Shown here piece after piece: positions 34,496 to 46,320 of a stretch of 64,000 nt of DNA. The DNA comes from Ctena decussata (lineage: Eukaryota; Mollusca; Bivalvia; Lucinida; Lucinidae): assembly GCA_963989385.1 (NCBI GenBank), contig OZ022510.1, positions 35,035,448-35,099,447 on the forward strand, given 5' to 3'. Position 1 is the first letter of the stretch, and every line of letters begins with the position of its first letter. The position numbers were made by a program, and so were the translations under genes. Under the pieces are notes generated by a model. The model did no database searches, was not told the origin of the DNA, and saw only the letters and a program-made list of their open reading frames with translations.

Positions 34496-37400
34496 CAATT
34501 GCTCACCTGAGAGACATTGTAAACCTATAGGGATATTTAAGATGCTCAAGGGCAGCTAACTCCACAGTCAGTGGTCCAATCAGGCTGAAAATTAAACTCA
34601 TCCAAAACATTATGTACATGTATGCCTTCATTTAATATATGCAAGTTTAAAAAGTATCCGATCAAAGGCACAATAGACAGAGCTGTCAAGGGCAGCTAAC
34701 TTCGTAGTGGTTGGCCTGATCTTGGCCTGATATGTTGTTTTCTCCATTATAACACTATGGGATTTTTTTCAAACGCTCAAGGGCAGCTAACTTCGTAGTG
34801 GTTGGCCTGATCTGGCCAAAATTTGAACTTGTTTAAGATATTATGCATTTCCTCATTACCTGCAAGTCTGAAAAGGATCAGATCAGTAGAAACCAAGAAA
34901 AAGTGGCGACATTGATTTTTTGGATGCTCAGGGCAGGTACTCAATAGTCAGTGGTGGGATCTAGCCGAAATGCTAACTAATCCAAGCTTTTATGCATATC
35001 CTCATTACCTGCAAGTATAAAGAGGATCCAAAGAAAAATGAAAATGTGATGACGTTGTTTTCTCCATTATAAGACTATTGGATTTTTTTCAAACGCTCAA
35101 GGGCAGCTAACTCCGTAGTCTGCGCTCAAATCCGGCCAAATTTCGAACTCATCCAAGCTCTTACGTATGTCATCATTACCTGCAAGTATGATATGGATCT
35201 AATTAAAAACCTTGACTGCAGCACCCTGAAAGTCAAACTTACTCGAGATATTGTCATGCCCTACATTTGTGTGAATTTATTTTAAAATCCGTTGAGAAAT
35301 GCAGGTGCTAGAGCGATGACAAAGTTTTTCTAAAAAAAGCCACAGTGACCTTGACCTTGGGCATGGCATCCTGAAAGTCGAATTTGCTTGAGATATTGTC
35401 ATACCCTACATTTGTGTGAAGTTATTTCAAAATCCATGGAGAAATGAAGGTGCTAGGGCGATGACAAAGCTTTTCTAAAAATAGCCACAGTGACCTTGAC
35501 CTTGGGCACAGCACCCTGAAAGTCAAACTTGCTTGAGATATTGTCATGCCCTACATTTGTGTGAAGTTGATTTAAAATCCGTTGAGAAATGTAGGCGCTA
35601 GAGCGATGACCAAGTTTTTCTAAAAATAGCCACAGTGACCTTGACCTTGGGTGCAGCACCCTGAAAGTCAAACTTGCTCGAGATATTGTCATGCCCTACA
35701 TTTGTGTGAAGTTATTTTAAAATCTGCTGAGAAATGTAGGTGCTAGAGCGCTGACGAAAGTTTTTCTAAAAATGGCCACAGTGACCTTGACCTTGGGCGC
35801 AGCATCCTGAAAGTTACACTTGATCTAGATATTGTCATGCCCTACATTTGTGTGAAGTTATTTTAAAATCCGTCGAGAAATGTAGGCAATAGAGCGATGA
35901 CAAAGTTTTTCTAAAAATATGTGAAGATGTTGTTTTCTCCATTATAACACTATGGGATTTTTTCAAACGCTCAAGGGCAGCTAACTCCGTAGTCTGTGCT
36001 CGAATCCGGCCAAATTTTGAACTCATCCAAGCTCTTATGTATGTCATCATTACCTGCAAGTATGATAAGGATCTAAGCAAAAACACTTGAGAAAACGTGA
36101 TGACGCCATTTTCCCCATTATAACCCTATGGGATTTTTTTCAAACGCTCAAGGGCAGCTAACTCCGTAGTCTATGCTCGAATCCGGCCAAATTTCGAACT
36201 CATCCAAGCTCGTGTGTATGTCATCATTACCTGCAAGTATGATAAGGATCTAATCAAAAACAGTTGAGAAAACGTGATGACGCCATTTTCCCTATTATAA
36301 CCCTATGGGGGCTATCTGTTGCCATGGAAACCAGGGTTCTGAGCTGATCGGCCCAAAACCTAATGCAGCCTTTCCCCCACCCCAATGATGCTTCAGATAA
36401 AATATGATTGCGATCAGCCAACTGGTTTCTGAGATATTTATGTTTGAAAGTGTTATCGCACCCACCCACGCACGGAAGGACGACGGCTCGACTCCCATCC
36501 TATAAGCTCACCTCTGAGCCTTTGGCTCAGGTGAGCTAAAAGCCACAGTGACCTTGACCTTGGGCGCAGCACCCTGAAAGTCGAACTTGCTCGAGATATT
36601 GTCATACCCTACATTTGTGTGAAGCTATTTCAAAATCCATGGAGAAATGTAGGTGCTAGAGCCATGACAAAGTTTTTCTAAAATTAGCCACAGTGACCTT
36701 GACCTTGGGTGCAGCACCCTGAAAGTCGGATTTGCTTGAGATATTGTCATGCCCTACAATTGTGTGAAGTTATTTAAAAATCTATTGAGAAATGTAGGCG
36801 CTAGAGCGATGACAAAGTTTTTCTAAAAATAGCCACAGTGACCTTGGCCTTGGGCGCAGCACCCTGAAAGTCAAACTTGCTCGAGATATTGTCATGCCCT
36901 ACATTTGTGTGAAGTTATTTCAAAATCCGTTGAGAAATGTAGGCCTTAGAGCGATGACAAAGTTTTTCTAAAAATAGCCACAGTGACCTTGACCTTGGGC
37001 GCAGCACCCTGAAAGTCGAACTTGCTCGAGATATTGTCATGCCCTACATTTGTGTGAAGTTATTTCAAAATCCATTGAGAAATGTAGGCGCTAGAGCGAT
37101 GACAAAGATTTTCTAAAAATAGCCAAAGTGACCTTGACCTTGGGCACAGCACCCTGAAAGTCAAACTTGCTCGAGATATTGTCATGCCCTACATTTGTGT
37201 GAAGTTATTTTAAAATCCATTGAGAAATGTAGGTGCTAGAGCGCTGACAAAGTTTTTCTAAAATTAGCCACAGTGACCTTGACCTTGGGCGCAGCATCCT
37301 GAAAGTCGAACTTGCTCGAGATATTGTCACGCCCTACATTTGTGTGAAGTTATTTTAAAATCCGTTGAGAAATGTAGGCAATAGAGCGATGACAAAGTTT

Positions 37401-38036
37401 TTCTAAAAATATGTGATGACGTTGTTTTCTCCATTATAACACTATGGGATTTTTTTCAAACGCTCAAGGGCAGCTAACTCCGTAGTCTGTGCTCGAATTC
37501 GGCCAAATTTCGAACTCATCCAAGCTCTTATGTATGTCATCATTACCTGCAAGTATGATAAGGATCTAAGCAAAAACAGTTGAGAAAACGTGATGACGCC
37601 ATTTTCCCCATTATAACCCTATGGGATTTTTTTCAAACGCTCAAGGGCAGCTAACTCCGTAGTCTGTGCTCGAATCCGACCAAATTTCGAACTCATCCAA
37701 GCTCTTGTGTATGTCATCATTACCTGCAAGTATGATAAGGATCTAATCAAAAACAGTCGAGAAAACGTGATGACGCCGTTTTCCCCATTATAACCCTATG
37801 GGGGCTATCTGTTGCCATGGAAACCAGAGTTCTGAGCTGATCGGCACCAAAACCTAATGCAACCTTTCCCCCACCCAAATAATGCTTCAGATACAATTTG
37901 ATTGCGATCGGCCCACTGGTCTCTGAGATATTTATGTTTGAAAGTGTTGACGCACGCACCCACCCACGGACGGACGGACGACGGCTCGACTCCCATCCTA
38001 TAAGCTCACCTCTGAGCCTTCGGCTCAGGTGAGCTA
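34496..38036 (+). mobile_element. Hairpin-ended (Helitron-like) element with partial second copy and 145-bp tandem arrays
   Basis: It begins GGGCAACAATTGCTCACCTG near 34492. The right termini, GAGCC..GGCTCAGGTGAGCTA, occur twice (ending near 36538 and 38036), so a full copy is followed directly by a partial one. Inside are ~145-bp tandem units: four near 35340-35920 and six at 36540-37410. Each carries CACAGTGACCTTGACCTTGG and GAGATATTGTCATGCCCTAC. A longer unit with CTCAAGGGCAGCTAACTCCG recurs at 34550, 34780, 35095, 35970, 36145, 37465 and 37640. It lies in intron 1 of gene B. Confidence 0.75.
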
Positions 38037-39027
38037 AAAAAAGATCTAGACGCAAAAAAGAGAAGCTTCTAAAAACAAAAATGAGCAAAATAATCCCCTA
38101 ATCGGGGACTATGCACGTCAAATTATAAAGCTAAAATGCTAACAACGCCTAAATGTTATGCATTTGTCTTCCTACAACAAAGTATAAAACACGGATATGT
38201 ACAAGTGTCAAGTCTCGCTGTTTTGCAGCTTGTGAAACCATGAAACTGCATAACACATGAAGTATTGTTTGTTGGGCTGCTGGTTGTATTGGATATAATG
38301 GTCCTTAGAGACGGCAATTCGTCCCTTCCAGGGAGAAGGGAAAAATTAATTTTGTTATTGTTTGAGAATAAAAACAAAGATTCTCTTATCGGTTGGGTAA
38401 TGCTCACAAAACCTACGTCCAAAGAGCAAAGAGTTACAGAAAAAACGTCCCGCGCCTACTGCAAGCACAGAAGCCTCTTGTCATCTATAGTCAGTTTCGG
38501 AGGAATACCTTACATACATCCAGTCAGCTATCCCTTGGAAGGTATACTGGAGTTTAACGGTCATATGAGGCAGTTTTTCAGCCGATTGTAGACTGTTTAA
38601 CAGAGAGAGGGAGGGAAAAGTGTAACAGGGTAGGCAAGAAGAAAAAAATCCAAACAACCACATACGGCACCTACAAGTACAGCAGACCTTTGTGCGGCAT
38701 TACCAACTGTTGTGAAACAGTTTCATGGTATCCTCGCTGCTGCTCCCCACTAACAGTTCAGGGATGATAAGAGGACGACTAGTGGTCAATCGCCCCCGGG
38801 CACTGATACAACCATTTTTCAGGCCTGGTCACCATTGTTGATACCATGGTGTTGTATGGTATTCAGTCGTCGGATCCAATAGCTCTCACCGGCTTTTCTG
38901 GTATCACCCGACCACTGCGCATCATGTTCAATGCAGCAAAGGAAGACACGGCTGTTAAAGTCGTGGTAATGTAAGTGGAAGTGCTCGGTTACAGGTGACC
39001 TCTGAAATCTTCGCTTCGTCCAGTCAG

Positions 39028-39253
39028 GGGGTGGTCAGGTGGTGCGATGGTGCTGTGTACAACTTCCAGTACCGGGGCGTCCTACTGATCTGGAACATCG
39101 TAGGGCAAGGACCTACTGTGCTTGCAGTAGGTGCGGTGTGGGTTGTTTGGGCATTTTTTTCTCTTGTCTATCATTTCTCTTCTTTCTCCGCTCCGATATA
39201 GACTAAAATACTGTCTCAAAGGGCCGTTAAACACAAACCAATCAATCAATTAA
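39028..39253 (+). mobile_element. SINE-type repeat (family 2) with 12-bp target duplication
   Basis: TCGTCCAGTCAG flanks both ends (39016-39027 and 39254-39265). Penelope copy 1 shows the empty site (CGCCCAGTCAGAGTGGTGAC near 34000). The core contains CCTACTGTGCTTGCAGTAGG and CTGTCTCAAAGGGCCGTTAA with a CAATCAATCAAT tail, so it is a retroposed short element. Confidence 0.85.
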
Positions 39254-39306
39254 TCGTCCAGTCAGAGCAGTTGCGACTCATGCGGTTATTAAGTGCACGT
39301 TTTGTT

Positions 39307-39382
39307 TCGCATTGTTTTGAAGTCATCTGTGGCGCCCCAACGACCTTGTAAGGTTATGGAATAGAACAGAAATAGAATAGAT
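39307..39382 (-). mobile_element. Short truncated retroposon with TTTTGTT duplication
   Basis: Compared with Penelope copy 1 (CGTTTTGTTAAGCCTGCGTG at 34042), about 85 bp have been inserted here between two TTTTGTT runs (39300-39306 and near 39383-39389). The insert contains GGCGCCCCAACGACCTTGTA, which resembles the 3' part of a SINE. Confidence 0.6.
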
Positions 39383-39889
39383 TTTTGTTCGCCTACGTAC
39401 TGTTTGCCACACTGAGTGTACGTTGCTATGTAAATTACATTTGCAAATTTGCAGTTTGTCTGTTTCCTGAGTTTTACTGACGCTCCTGGTGATAATTTGG
39501 CTATCTGGGTTGGTTTCGTTAGTGAACAAGTAAAGCATATTTTGTTACCAGAAGGCTTAGACTCCCCTATGGGCCCATTGTCACTAGCTTCTGGGTTGAG
39601 CTTTGCGCGAACAAGACTATCCCTCATACTGTTTGGCCCTCTTTATTGGCTTCTTAGAAAAAATATTATTCCAGCGTTTTGAGGACTCGATGATCGGCCA
39701 GTGCTTGTTGACGATCTCCTTGACTTTAGGTAGCTCTAGATGACATGTCAGCGCTGAGGGGATCAATGTGTTTAATCAGGAGAAGACTTTCATATAAGCA
39801 GGAGATGACTTTCATTTAAGCATTTCGCTTACTGTCAGTTCCTCCACCATATTTTATATTGAATGCTTCGTAACAATGTAGCTTGTATT

Positions 39890-41060
39890 AAATAAAATAT
39901 TGTTTAAACAAATGTGTTTGATGGTAATGCCGCACAAAGGCATGCTGTCCTTGTAGGTGCTGTATGTGGTAGTTTGGATAGACTTTTCTAGCCTGTCCTC
40001 TAACACTTTTCATTTAGCCGGGCCGCGTAGCGCATTCGGTTGGGCGTCTGACTTATAAGCCAGAGGTCCTGGGTTCGATACCCGGTTGGCAACTTACTTT
40101 CATTTCTCCTTCTGCTGATTCAACAAGAACAGTTGTCAGTTACTTGTAAAAGTAAGTGCACTTAGTACTGGTTAACCGCTTAGGAGGTCTAAGCCTGCCC
40201 AGGGATAGTGTGGTTAGGTTAACTGACCGTCTCTACATGACCATAGCTGTTTACCGTGGACGTTAAACAATAACACAACAACAACACTTTTCTCTTCTTC
40301 TCTCTGTCAGTCGGTCTAAAATCGACTGAAACACTGCCTCATATGACCGTTCAACTCCAGTATACCTTATTGACTGGGTGCATATACGGTGTCCTTTCGA
40401 AATTGACTATAGACTGACAAGAGCCTGCTGTGCTTGCAGTAGGTGCGGGGCGTTTCTTTTGTGCATTTCTGTCTTTGCCCTTTGGACTTAGGTGCTGTGA
40501 ACATTACCCAACCGATAAGATAATCAAGAGCCTGCTGCGCATGCAGCAGATGCGGCATTCCTTTTTTTTTTTCTTTCTTTTCTATTTCCATACAATAATA
40601 TCATTCATTTCCCTTCTCCCTGGAAGGGACGAATGTGCCGTCTCTGTGGACAATCATCAAGTACAAACAACGACCCACCAAACATTATTTCAGTTATAAT
40701 GCAGTTTCACGGTTTCACAAGCTGCAAAACAGCGAGACTTGACACTTGAACATATCCGTGTTTTATACTTTGATTGTTGTTGCGTTGTATTTATTTGTGT
40801 ACATGTACGTGCAAGACAATTGCATAACATTATGGCGTTGTAAGCCAGTTTAGCTTTATAATTTTACCTGCATGGTCCCCGCTAAGGCGATTATTTTGCT
40901 CATTTTTTTAGTAGCTTCTCATTTTATATCCAGATTTTTTTTCAATACGTAACTATTTTTGCTTATTGATTCTAGTTTTTTTATCGTTGGAAACCTCTGA
41001 TGAAGCTTTGGTAACATATTGACAAATTATACACTGCTAATGATTATCTCCCCATTTATA
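39890..41060 (+). mobile_element. Penelope-like element, copy 3 (3' non-coding region and terminal repeat only)
   Basis: The order AATGCCGCACAAAGG, GTGCTGTATGTGGTAGTTTG, AGCGAGACTTGACACTTGAA and TTTAGCTTTATAATTTTACC is followed by GACAAATTATACACTGC..TGATTATCTCC. This matches the other two copies in opposite orientation. The coding region is absent. A SINE is nested at 40012-40282. Confidence 0.65.
40012..40282 (+). mobile_element. tRNA-derived SINE (family 1) with 10-bp target duplication
   Basis: AACACTTTTC flanks the insert (40002-40011 and 40283-40292). The tRNA-like head has GGCCGCGTAGCGCATTCGG and B-box GGTTCGATACCC. The body matches 9224-9500 and the tail is ACAA-rich. Confidence 0.9.
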
Positions 41061-41254
41061 GCCAATTTAAATCATTTTAGCACCCCGAGTGGATCAAGTG
41101 CTACCGAAATATTGTGTTTGTTAAATGTATATTGCGTAAATCTTATATATATAAATATATACTTTTTGAATGACTTACTTATTTTTTCATTGTTCAGGTC
41201 TGAAATTCTGCATGATTATACGTCTGTACATCATCTAAACTGGAACTGCATCTA

Positions 41255-44200
41255 CGAGGAGCGATAGAAAAGTTCTGAGCTTGAGATACTTCTAGTAAAT
41301 CTGCGCATGCGTACTTAACACGAATGTAATAAGTTGTCAGTTACTAGCTTTCAATGGAAGTTTCAAAAATATGTGGCTAAAGTTTCCTTTTTACAGCACT
41401 TTAAATATAAGAGGGGTGGCATATTTTTTAAAATATTTGTCTTGCCTTACTTTAAAAAATCATCCGTCACATTCTTCCAGATTTAAACAGTTCTTGTTGT
41501 AATACATAAAAAGAGGGCCATGAGGCCCTGAATCGCTCACCTGAGCAACTGGCAAAGTGGCTTTTTCTTTTGTCTGAAATTGTCAAAATATGAGCCTTTG
41601 GTCAAAAGTCAAAGAATGATCATGACCTCTTGTACTCATAAATCTTCATGTACTCATTGAAACAACCATATATACCATTTTTAGGCCAAAATCTTTAAAC
41701 TGTTACATGAAATCTTATGTTCTAGCATTTTCCCATATTTGACCATGCTGCAAAAAGGTCAAGGTAAACCCAAGGTCATCATTTAAACAGTCTTGGTGGT
41801 ACTCTAGTACTCCATGCTGCTTACCAAGTTTCAAGGTCATAGGTATATTGGTTCTGGAGAAGAAAAATTTTAAAGGTTTATACCATAAATGGGTATGGCG
41901 GCACTGTTGGCCATGTGACCTGGACCGTTTGAACTAATTTTTGTTCAATCGACCCCTTGAGGCTCTATATAAAATGTGTTTACAATTGGCCCTTTGGGTC
42001 TTGAGGAAATGTTTGAAAATGTCAAACTACGAAAGATCTGGATCAAAGGTCAAAGAATGACCTTGACCTCTTGTGCTCATAATTCTTCATGGCCTCATTT
42101 AGACAACTGTAGATACCAATTTTTAGACCAAAATCTTCAACAGCGCCCATGCAATCTTATGTTCTAGCATTTTTTTTATTTTTGACCTTGCCGTAAAAAA
42201 AGGTCAAGGTCAACCCAAGGTCATAATTTGAACAATCTTGATAGTACTCGATTGCTCAATGTTACATACCAAGTTTCAAGGCCATCGGGGCTCTGGAGAA
42301 TGAGATTTTAAAGGTTTTTAATATAAATGGGCATGGAGGCCATGTTGGTGATGTGACCCGGACCGTTTGAACAAATTTTCATTCCCTCAACCCCTGGAGG
42401 CTCTATATATAATTTGGCTTGAATTGGCCCAGTTGCCTTTGAGGAGATTGTTTGATATTGTCAAACTGAGAGTTCTAGGTCGAAAGTCAAAGAATGACCT
42501 TGACCGCTTGTACTCATAAATCTTCATGTAGTCATTAAGATGAATGTATATACCAAGTTTTAGATCTAAATCTTCAAAACTTTCCATGAAATCTTTTGCT
42601 GTAGCATTTTTCCATATTTGACCTTGCCGTAAAATGGTCACGGTCAATCCAAGGTCATTAATTTGAACAATCTTAACAGTACTGGAGTACCCAATGCTAC
42701 ATACCAAGTTTCAAGGCCATCGGTCAATTGGTTATGGCGAAGAAGATTTTCTAAAGGTTTTTACCATACATGTACCAATTTTGAGGCCTTAATCTTCAAA
42801 ACTATCCAAGAAATCTTATGTTCTGGCATTTTCCCATAATTGACTTTGCCGTAAAAAGGTCAATGTCCAGCCAAGGTCATAATTTGAACAACCTTGATAG
42901 TACTCGAGTACCCAATGCTACATGCCAAGTTTCAAGCAATCTGTCAATTGGTTCTTGAGAAGAAGATTTTATAGATTTTTACTATATATGGGCGTGGCTG
43001 CCATGTAGGTCATATGACCTGGACCGTATGGACAAATATTTGTTCCCTCAGCCCCTGGAGGCTTTCTATTAAATTTGATTTCAATTGGCCCTGTGACTTT
43101 TGAGGAGATTGTTTTAAATTGTCAAAATATGAGAGTTCTGGGACAAAAGACAAAGAATGACCTTGACCTCTTGAGCTAATAAATCTTCATGTACCCATTA
43201 AGATGACTCTAGATATTAATATTTAGCCCAACATTTTCAACTTTTTTTCCACGATATCTTATGTTCTAGCATTTTGCCAAATAAAAGCACATGGAAGCAA
43301 ATTTGACCTTGCCGTAAGAAAAGGTCAAGGTCAACCAAAGGTCATCATTTAAACAATCTTGGTAATACTCGTACCCAATGCTACATACCAAGTTTCAAGG
43401 TCATCGGTCCATTGGTTCCGGAGAAGGAGATTTTTAAGCTTTTTACCATATATGGGCATGGCGGCCATGTTGGTCATGTGACCTATACCGTTTGAACAAT
43501 TTTTCGTTCTTAAGACCCCTGGAGGCTACATATGAAATTTGGTTACAATTGGCTCAGTGGTTTTAGATGAGAAGTTGTTTGAAATTGTGGACGGACGGAC
43601 GACAGACGGACGGGCGGACGGACAACGGAGCCGCTGGCTCAGGTGAGCTAAAATATGATGATTTTTCAATAGTTTGATGGAAATGGAAAATATGTTGGCA
43701 TCTGATGGCTTTACCATAATCCCTTAAATATTGCAACCCTGAAATTTAGAGACCCATACCCTACTTTCGTGTTTGTTAGGAACATGGTGAGCAAAATCAA
43801 ACAATGTTTACACACATATAAACATTGACATCTTATATGATTTTGTCAAAAAGAGTTAAAAGATGTCCGCTTCTGTGCACGCAGAGCATTCGACTCCGAT
43901 TGTGCATTGTCTGCAGAAACTCTCAAAATAGACACTTTCTGAAAATTAAAATTCTGTTTTTTATTCTGAAATGAATGGCGCGCTAATAAATTCATGTTTG
44001 CATATATCATCAATTACCGGGATGCTATAGTACATTATATTCGCAAAAAACAATTGCAAATGAGTGAATCTGCTTAAGTTATGGTCGGTCAAAGAGTAAT
44101 AAAGTGCACTTGCGGGGGGTAACTGTAAAAGGTGAAGTGTTATCCAATTGATATTTAAGATAAATTTCCGAAATTTGATGAGTGTTGCTCCGTAGAATGG

Positions 44201-44279
44201 CTGTTTCAAATCAATAACTCAAATTCGCTCTAAAGGTTTCGAAACATGGTGGGGCTTAGAACTTTTCGATCGCTCCTCG
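41255..44279. mobile_element. Mariner-like element, transposase lost, TA target site
   Basis: A 26-bp TIR, CGAGGAGCGATAGAAAAGTT.. at 41255, and its complement ..AACTTTTCGATCGCTCCTCG, ending at 44279, are flanked by TA on both sides. TACGAGG-type ends with GAAAAGTTC are typical of mariner-family elements. The 5' part still carries GCGCATGCGTACTTAACACG and AATAAGTTGTCAGTTACTAG. No D,D-type transposase remains, and the interior is mostly the nested 41512-43651 insertion. It lies in intron 1 of gene B. Confidence 0.8.
41512..43651 (+). mobile_element. Hairpin-ended (Helitron-like) element nested in the mariner-like element
   Basis: The left end AGAGGGCCATGAGGCCCTGA is a short hairpin. The right end is GGAGCCGCTGGCTCAGGTGA, then GCTAA. 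In between are four to five units of 400-550 bp with AAGGTCAAGGTCAACC, CTTATGTTCTAGCATTTT and 'atgggcatggcggccatgttgg', closing with GGACGGACGG runs. It is the opposite-oriented copy of 19340-21038. Confidence 0.8.
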
Positions 44280-44651
44280 TATACTAGTCTTGGCATGTAT
44301 TTTTGCCCAAACAAGCCTCTAAATTGGGTCCGGCTGGCATCTATAATGTCGCGCTAAGCAGACTCTAAAATGATCCCGATAACTATGCTATGCACAGTCA
44401 TGCTTTTTATAAATAATTTGTTATGGTTATGGATAATGTGAAGCTAGCGAAGCTTCAGATCAGCCTGGGCATCCAAGTGAATCTTCATAAACGAAAGGAA
44501 ACAAAACAAAATGTATTCTTAGACAACCAGCAATTATAATGGATATGCACTATATTGCTTTGGATGTATTCATCTTAAAAATAAAGTGCATGTTCTATAA
44601 TATTGTTTTCCTTCATCCCACGCTATACATCAAGTGACTCCATCCCTACCA

Positions 44652-44653
<2 letters not shown>

Positions 44654-44698
<45 letters not shown>
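44654..44698. repeat. (CA)n microsatellite
   Basis: Uninterrupted CA dinucleotide, about 22 units, in intron 1 of gene B. Confidence 0.95.
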
Positions 44699-44699
<1 letters not shown>

Positions 44700-44819
44700 A
44701 CTTGCAGCCGCACTGTCCTCGCTGAACTTGTAAAGAAAACAATATTCGGGAAACGTTAAAACTTTCTTGTACGGCCATTTTTAAATGATAGGCCCAATAT
44801 TTAAACTCATAGGTGATAG

Positions 44820-45085
44820 TATAGCTCCGGTACCTGCCCCTGTGGTGCTCAGCTGCCACCTACAGACCAGGTATGATCTGTCCCTAAGTTACTTTACTGT
44901 TACCAGTAGGACAGCTTTTTTTTCCCGCAGTGCCTGGCCCTATAAGTCCGTCGTCTGTCCCTGTGGTACTCCACTATCTTATACTGAAACGGTATGTATC
45001 TGTCCAGTCCCAATGTTTGTCCCCTTCGGTATTTTACTACCACCTAAAGACACTGCGTCTGTGCCTGGGATACTATACTATCAAT
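44820..45085. repeat. Degenerate ~60-bp minisatellite
   Basis: The phrases 'cctgcccctgtggtgctcagctgccacc', 'gtccctgtggtactccactatctta' and 'ccttcggtattttactacc' recur with CTGTCC spacers. The open frame across it is a by-product of the repeat. Confidence 0.55.
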
Positions 45086-45776
45086 TATAGGCCCGGTGGT
45101 TATCCATGATATACCGTACTGCCGCTTTCATACTTTTTAGATATATTCAGAAAAAAAACCAATAAAAATTCAATTACTGATTGTTTACAGTAAAATCGTA
45201 TTGTGCATAGAATGCACGAGAAAAAATGGCTTAAGAAACATAACATACATATATGTGCATTTTATTAAGTAATCTCACTATAGCACATAATGGAACACTA
45301 CTTTGAGCAAAAAACATATCATGCAGAGTCTCAGACCTGAGCAGTGAAAATTAAGATAAATACGATCATTATAAAATGCGTACTTTCTTTTGCCTCTGCG
45401 TAAATTCTTTGTCTGCAATTGCGAGCCCTGTCATCGCAAACGGTGTGCTACAAACGAAATCTGAAATATATTTTAACAATAAAATCGCATCGTCCAGTTT
45501 GCTGCACGTGGAAAGCGTGCAAAATCGACACGCCGTACGTTTAGTCCCGCTAGCCAAACATTGTAATCAGTAATTTTACTATACTACATTAATTTGCCTT
45601 GTGTAAAAATAAATCTTGCACAATTTCAGATCTGTGCAGTGAATATTAAGTAAAATATGGACACTCAAAAAGTGTATACTTTCTACATAGTTTTTCGTAG
45701 GTTAGTTAACCTTTAACTTAATATTGGTTGCAAGACTGCTATCACAGTTGCTGATGATATCAGTGTTCGTTTTTAG

Positions 45777-45968
45777 TCCCAGCGAATAGTATAATCCGAC
45801 CCGGAGGAGACGAAGTTGTAGTTGCTTACCGGATCTGTCGTCAACATGGCGAGGTGCCAACATTTGACAGCAGCGGAAGAGTTCAAAGATGCGTCTGGAC
45901 TAATCCACCTTGTCGTGGTTTCAGAGTAGAGTGCCGTTGGGATTTTAGTGGAAGGGACTACATATGCT
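45777..45968 (+). CDS. Gene B exon 2: mature cysteine-rich domain
   Basis: A TTTTAG acceptor precedes 45777 and a GTAAGA donor follows 45968. The exon gives 64 codons plus one base after joining in phase 1. After V-P-A comes a 15-residue N-terminal extension rich in I, V and G that is shorter in gene A. The Cys pattern is C, 17 residues, C, 6 (VWTNPP), C, 6 (RGFRVE), C, 10 (RWDFSGRDYI), C, and a sixth Cys split by the intron. Compared with gene A, loop 1 is longer by six residues (F-D-S-S-G region) and loop 4 by two, while loops 2 and 3 keep their lengths. The product is basic, with several Arg residues, and secreted. Intron 1 is 13.6 kb because of nested mobile DNA. Confidence 0.85.
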
Positions 45969-46320
45969 GTAAGAATATAAGTTATTGTACATCGTCACTC
46001 GTGAATCCTGGTGGTATCGACGTTTTGCCTCAGCGGATAGGGGTCGGGGAGGGGTGCCTGTTGGTCAACTTGGTACTGTAAGATTTCTATTGAGAAAACT
46101 GTAAACTTTTCTATTAAGAAAAACACACGCAATTCTTCGATACGCCTGGATCATCTATGCTAGGTTTCAAATTGATAGCTTAAAATTATGATAGGAGATG
46201 ATTATAATAATCTTGCCATCCTGTATTAGTCTAGTTTAAACACATTTTATTGCCTCTTAATATGTCAAGCAATTGGGTCGGACCACAAGTTCTTTCCTGT
46301 TTTAGTCAGAGCCCATACAA

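Larger units (their letters stand above)
38040..39715 (-). mobile_element. Penelope-like element, copy 2, with two nested insertions
   Basis: It shares the 3' non-coding block (GGCGTTGTTAGCATTTTAGC on the minus strand) and the GIY-YIG coding end with copy 1. The coding part (39710-38990) is broken by the insertions at 39028-39253 and about 39307-39382. It retains F-V-R/L-V-R-A-K-L-N-P-E, C-F-T-C and C-G-K-Q-Y-V-G. No reverse transcriptase domain is seen. Confidence 0.7.

Noticed and set aside
40985..41060. Hammerhead ribozyme at CTCTGATGAAGCTTTGG
   Set aside because: CTGATGA is present but no GAAA follows a plausible stem II, so the core is incomplete.
44785..45090. 101-codon open frame in intron 1 of gene B
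   Set aside because: It lies on a degenerate minisatellite, and the apparent Pro/Cys pattern comes from the repeat words.
45854..46081. Unspliced 75-codon open frame over gene B exon 2
   Set aside because: It starts inside the exon and runs through the donor. The full exon begins at 45777. The extension past 45968 is kept only as an intron-retention possibility.
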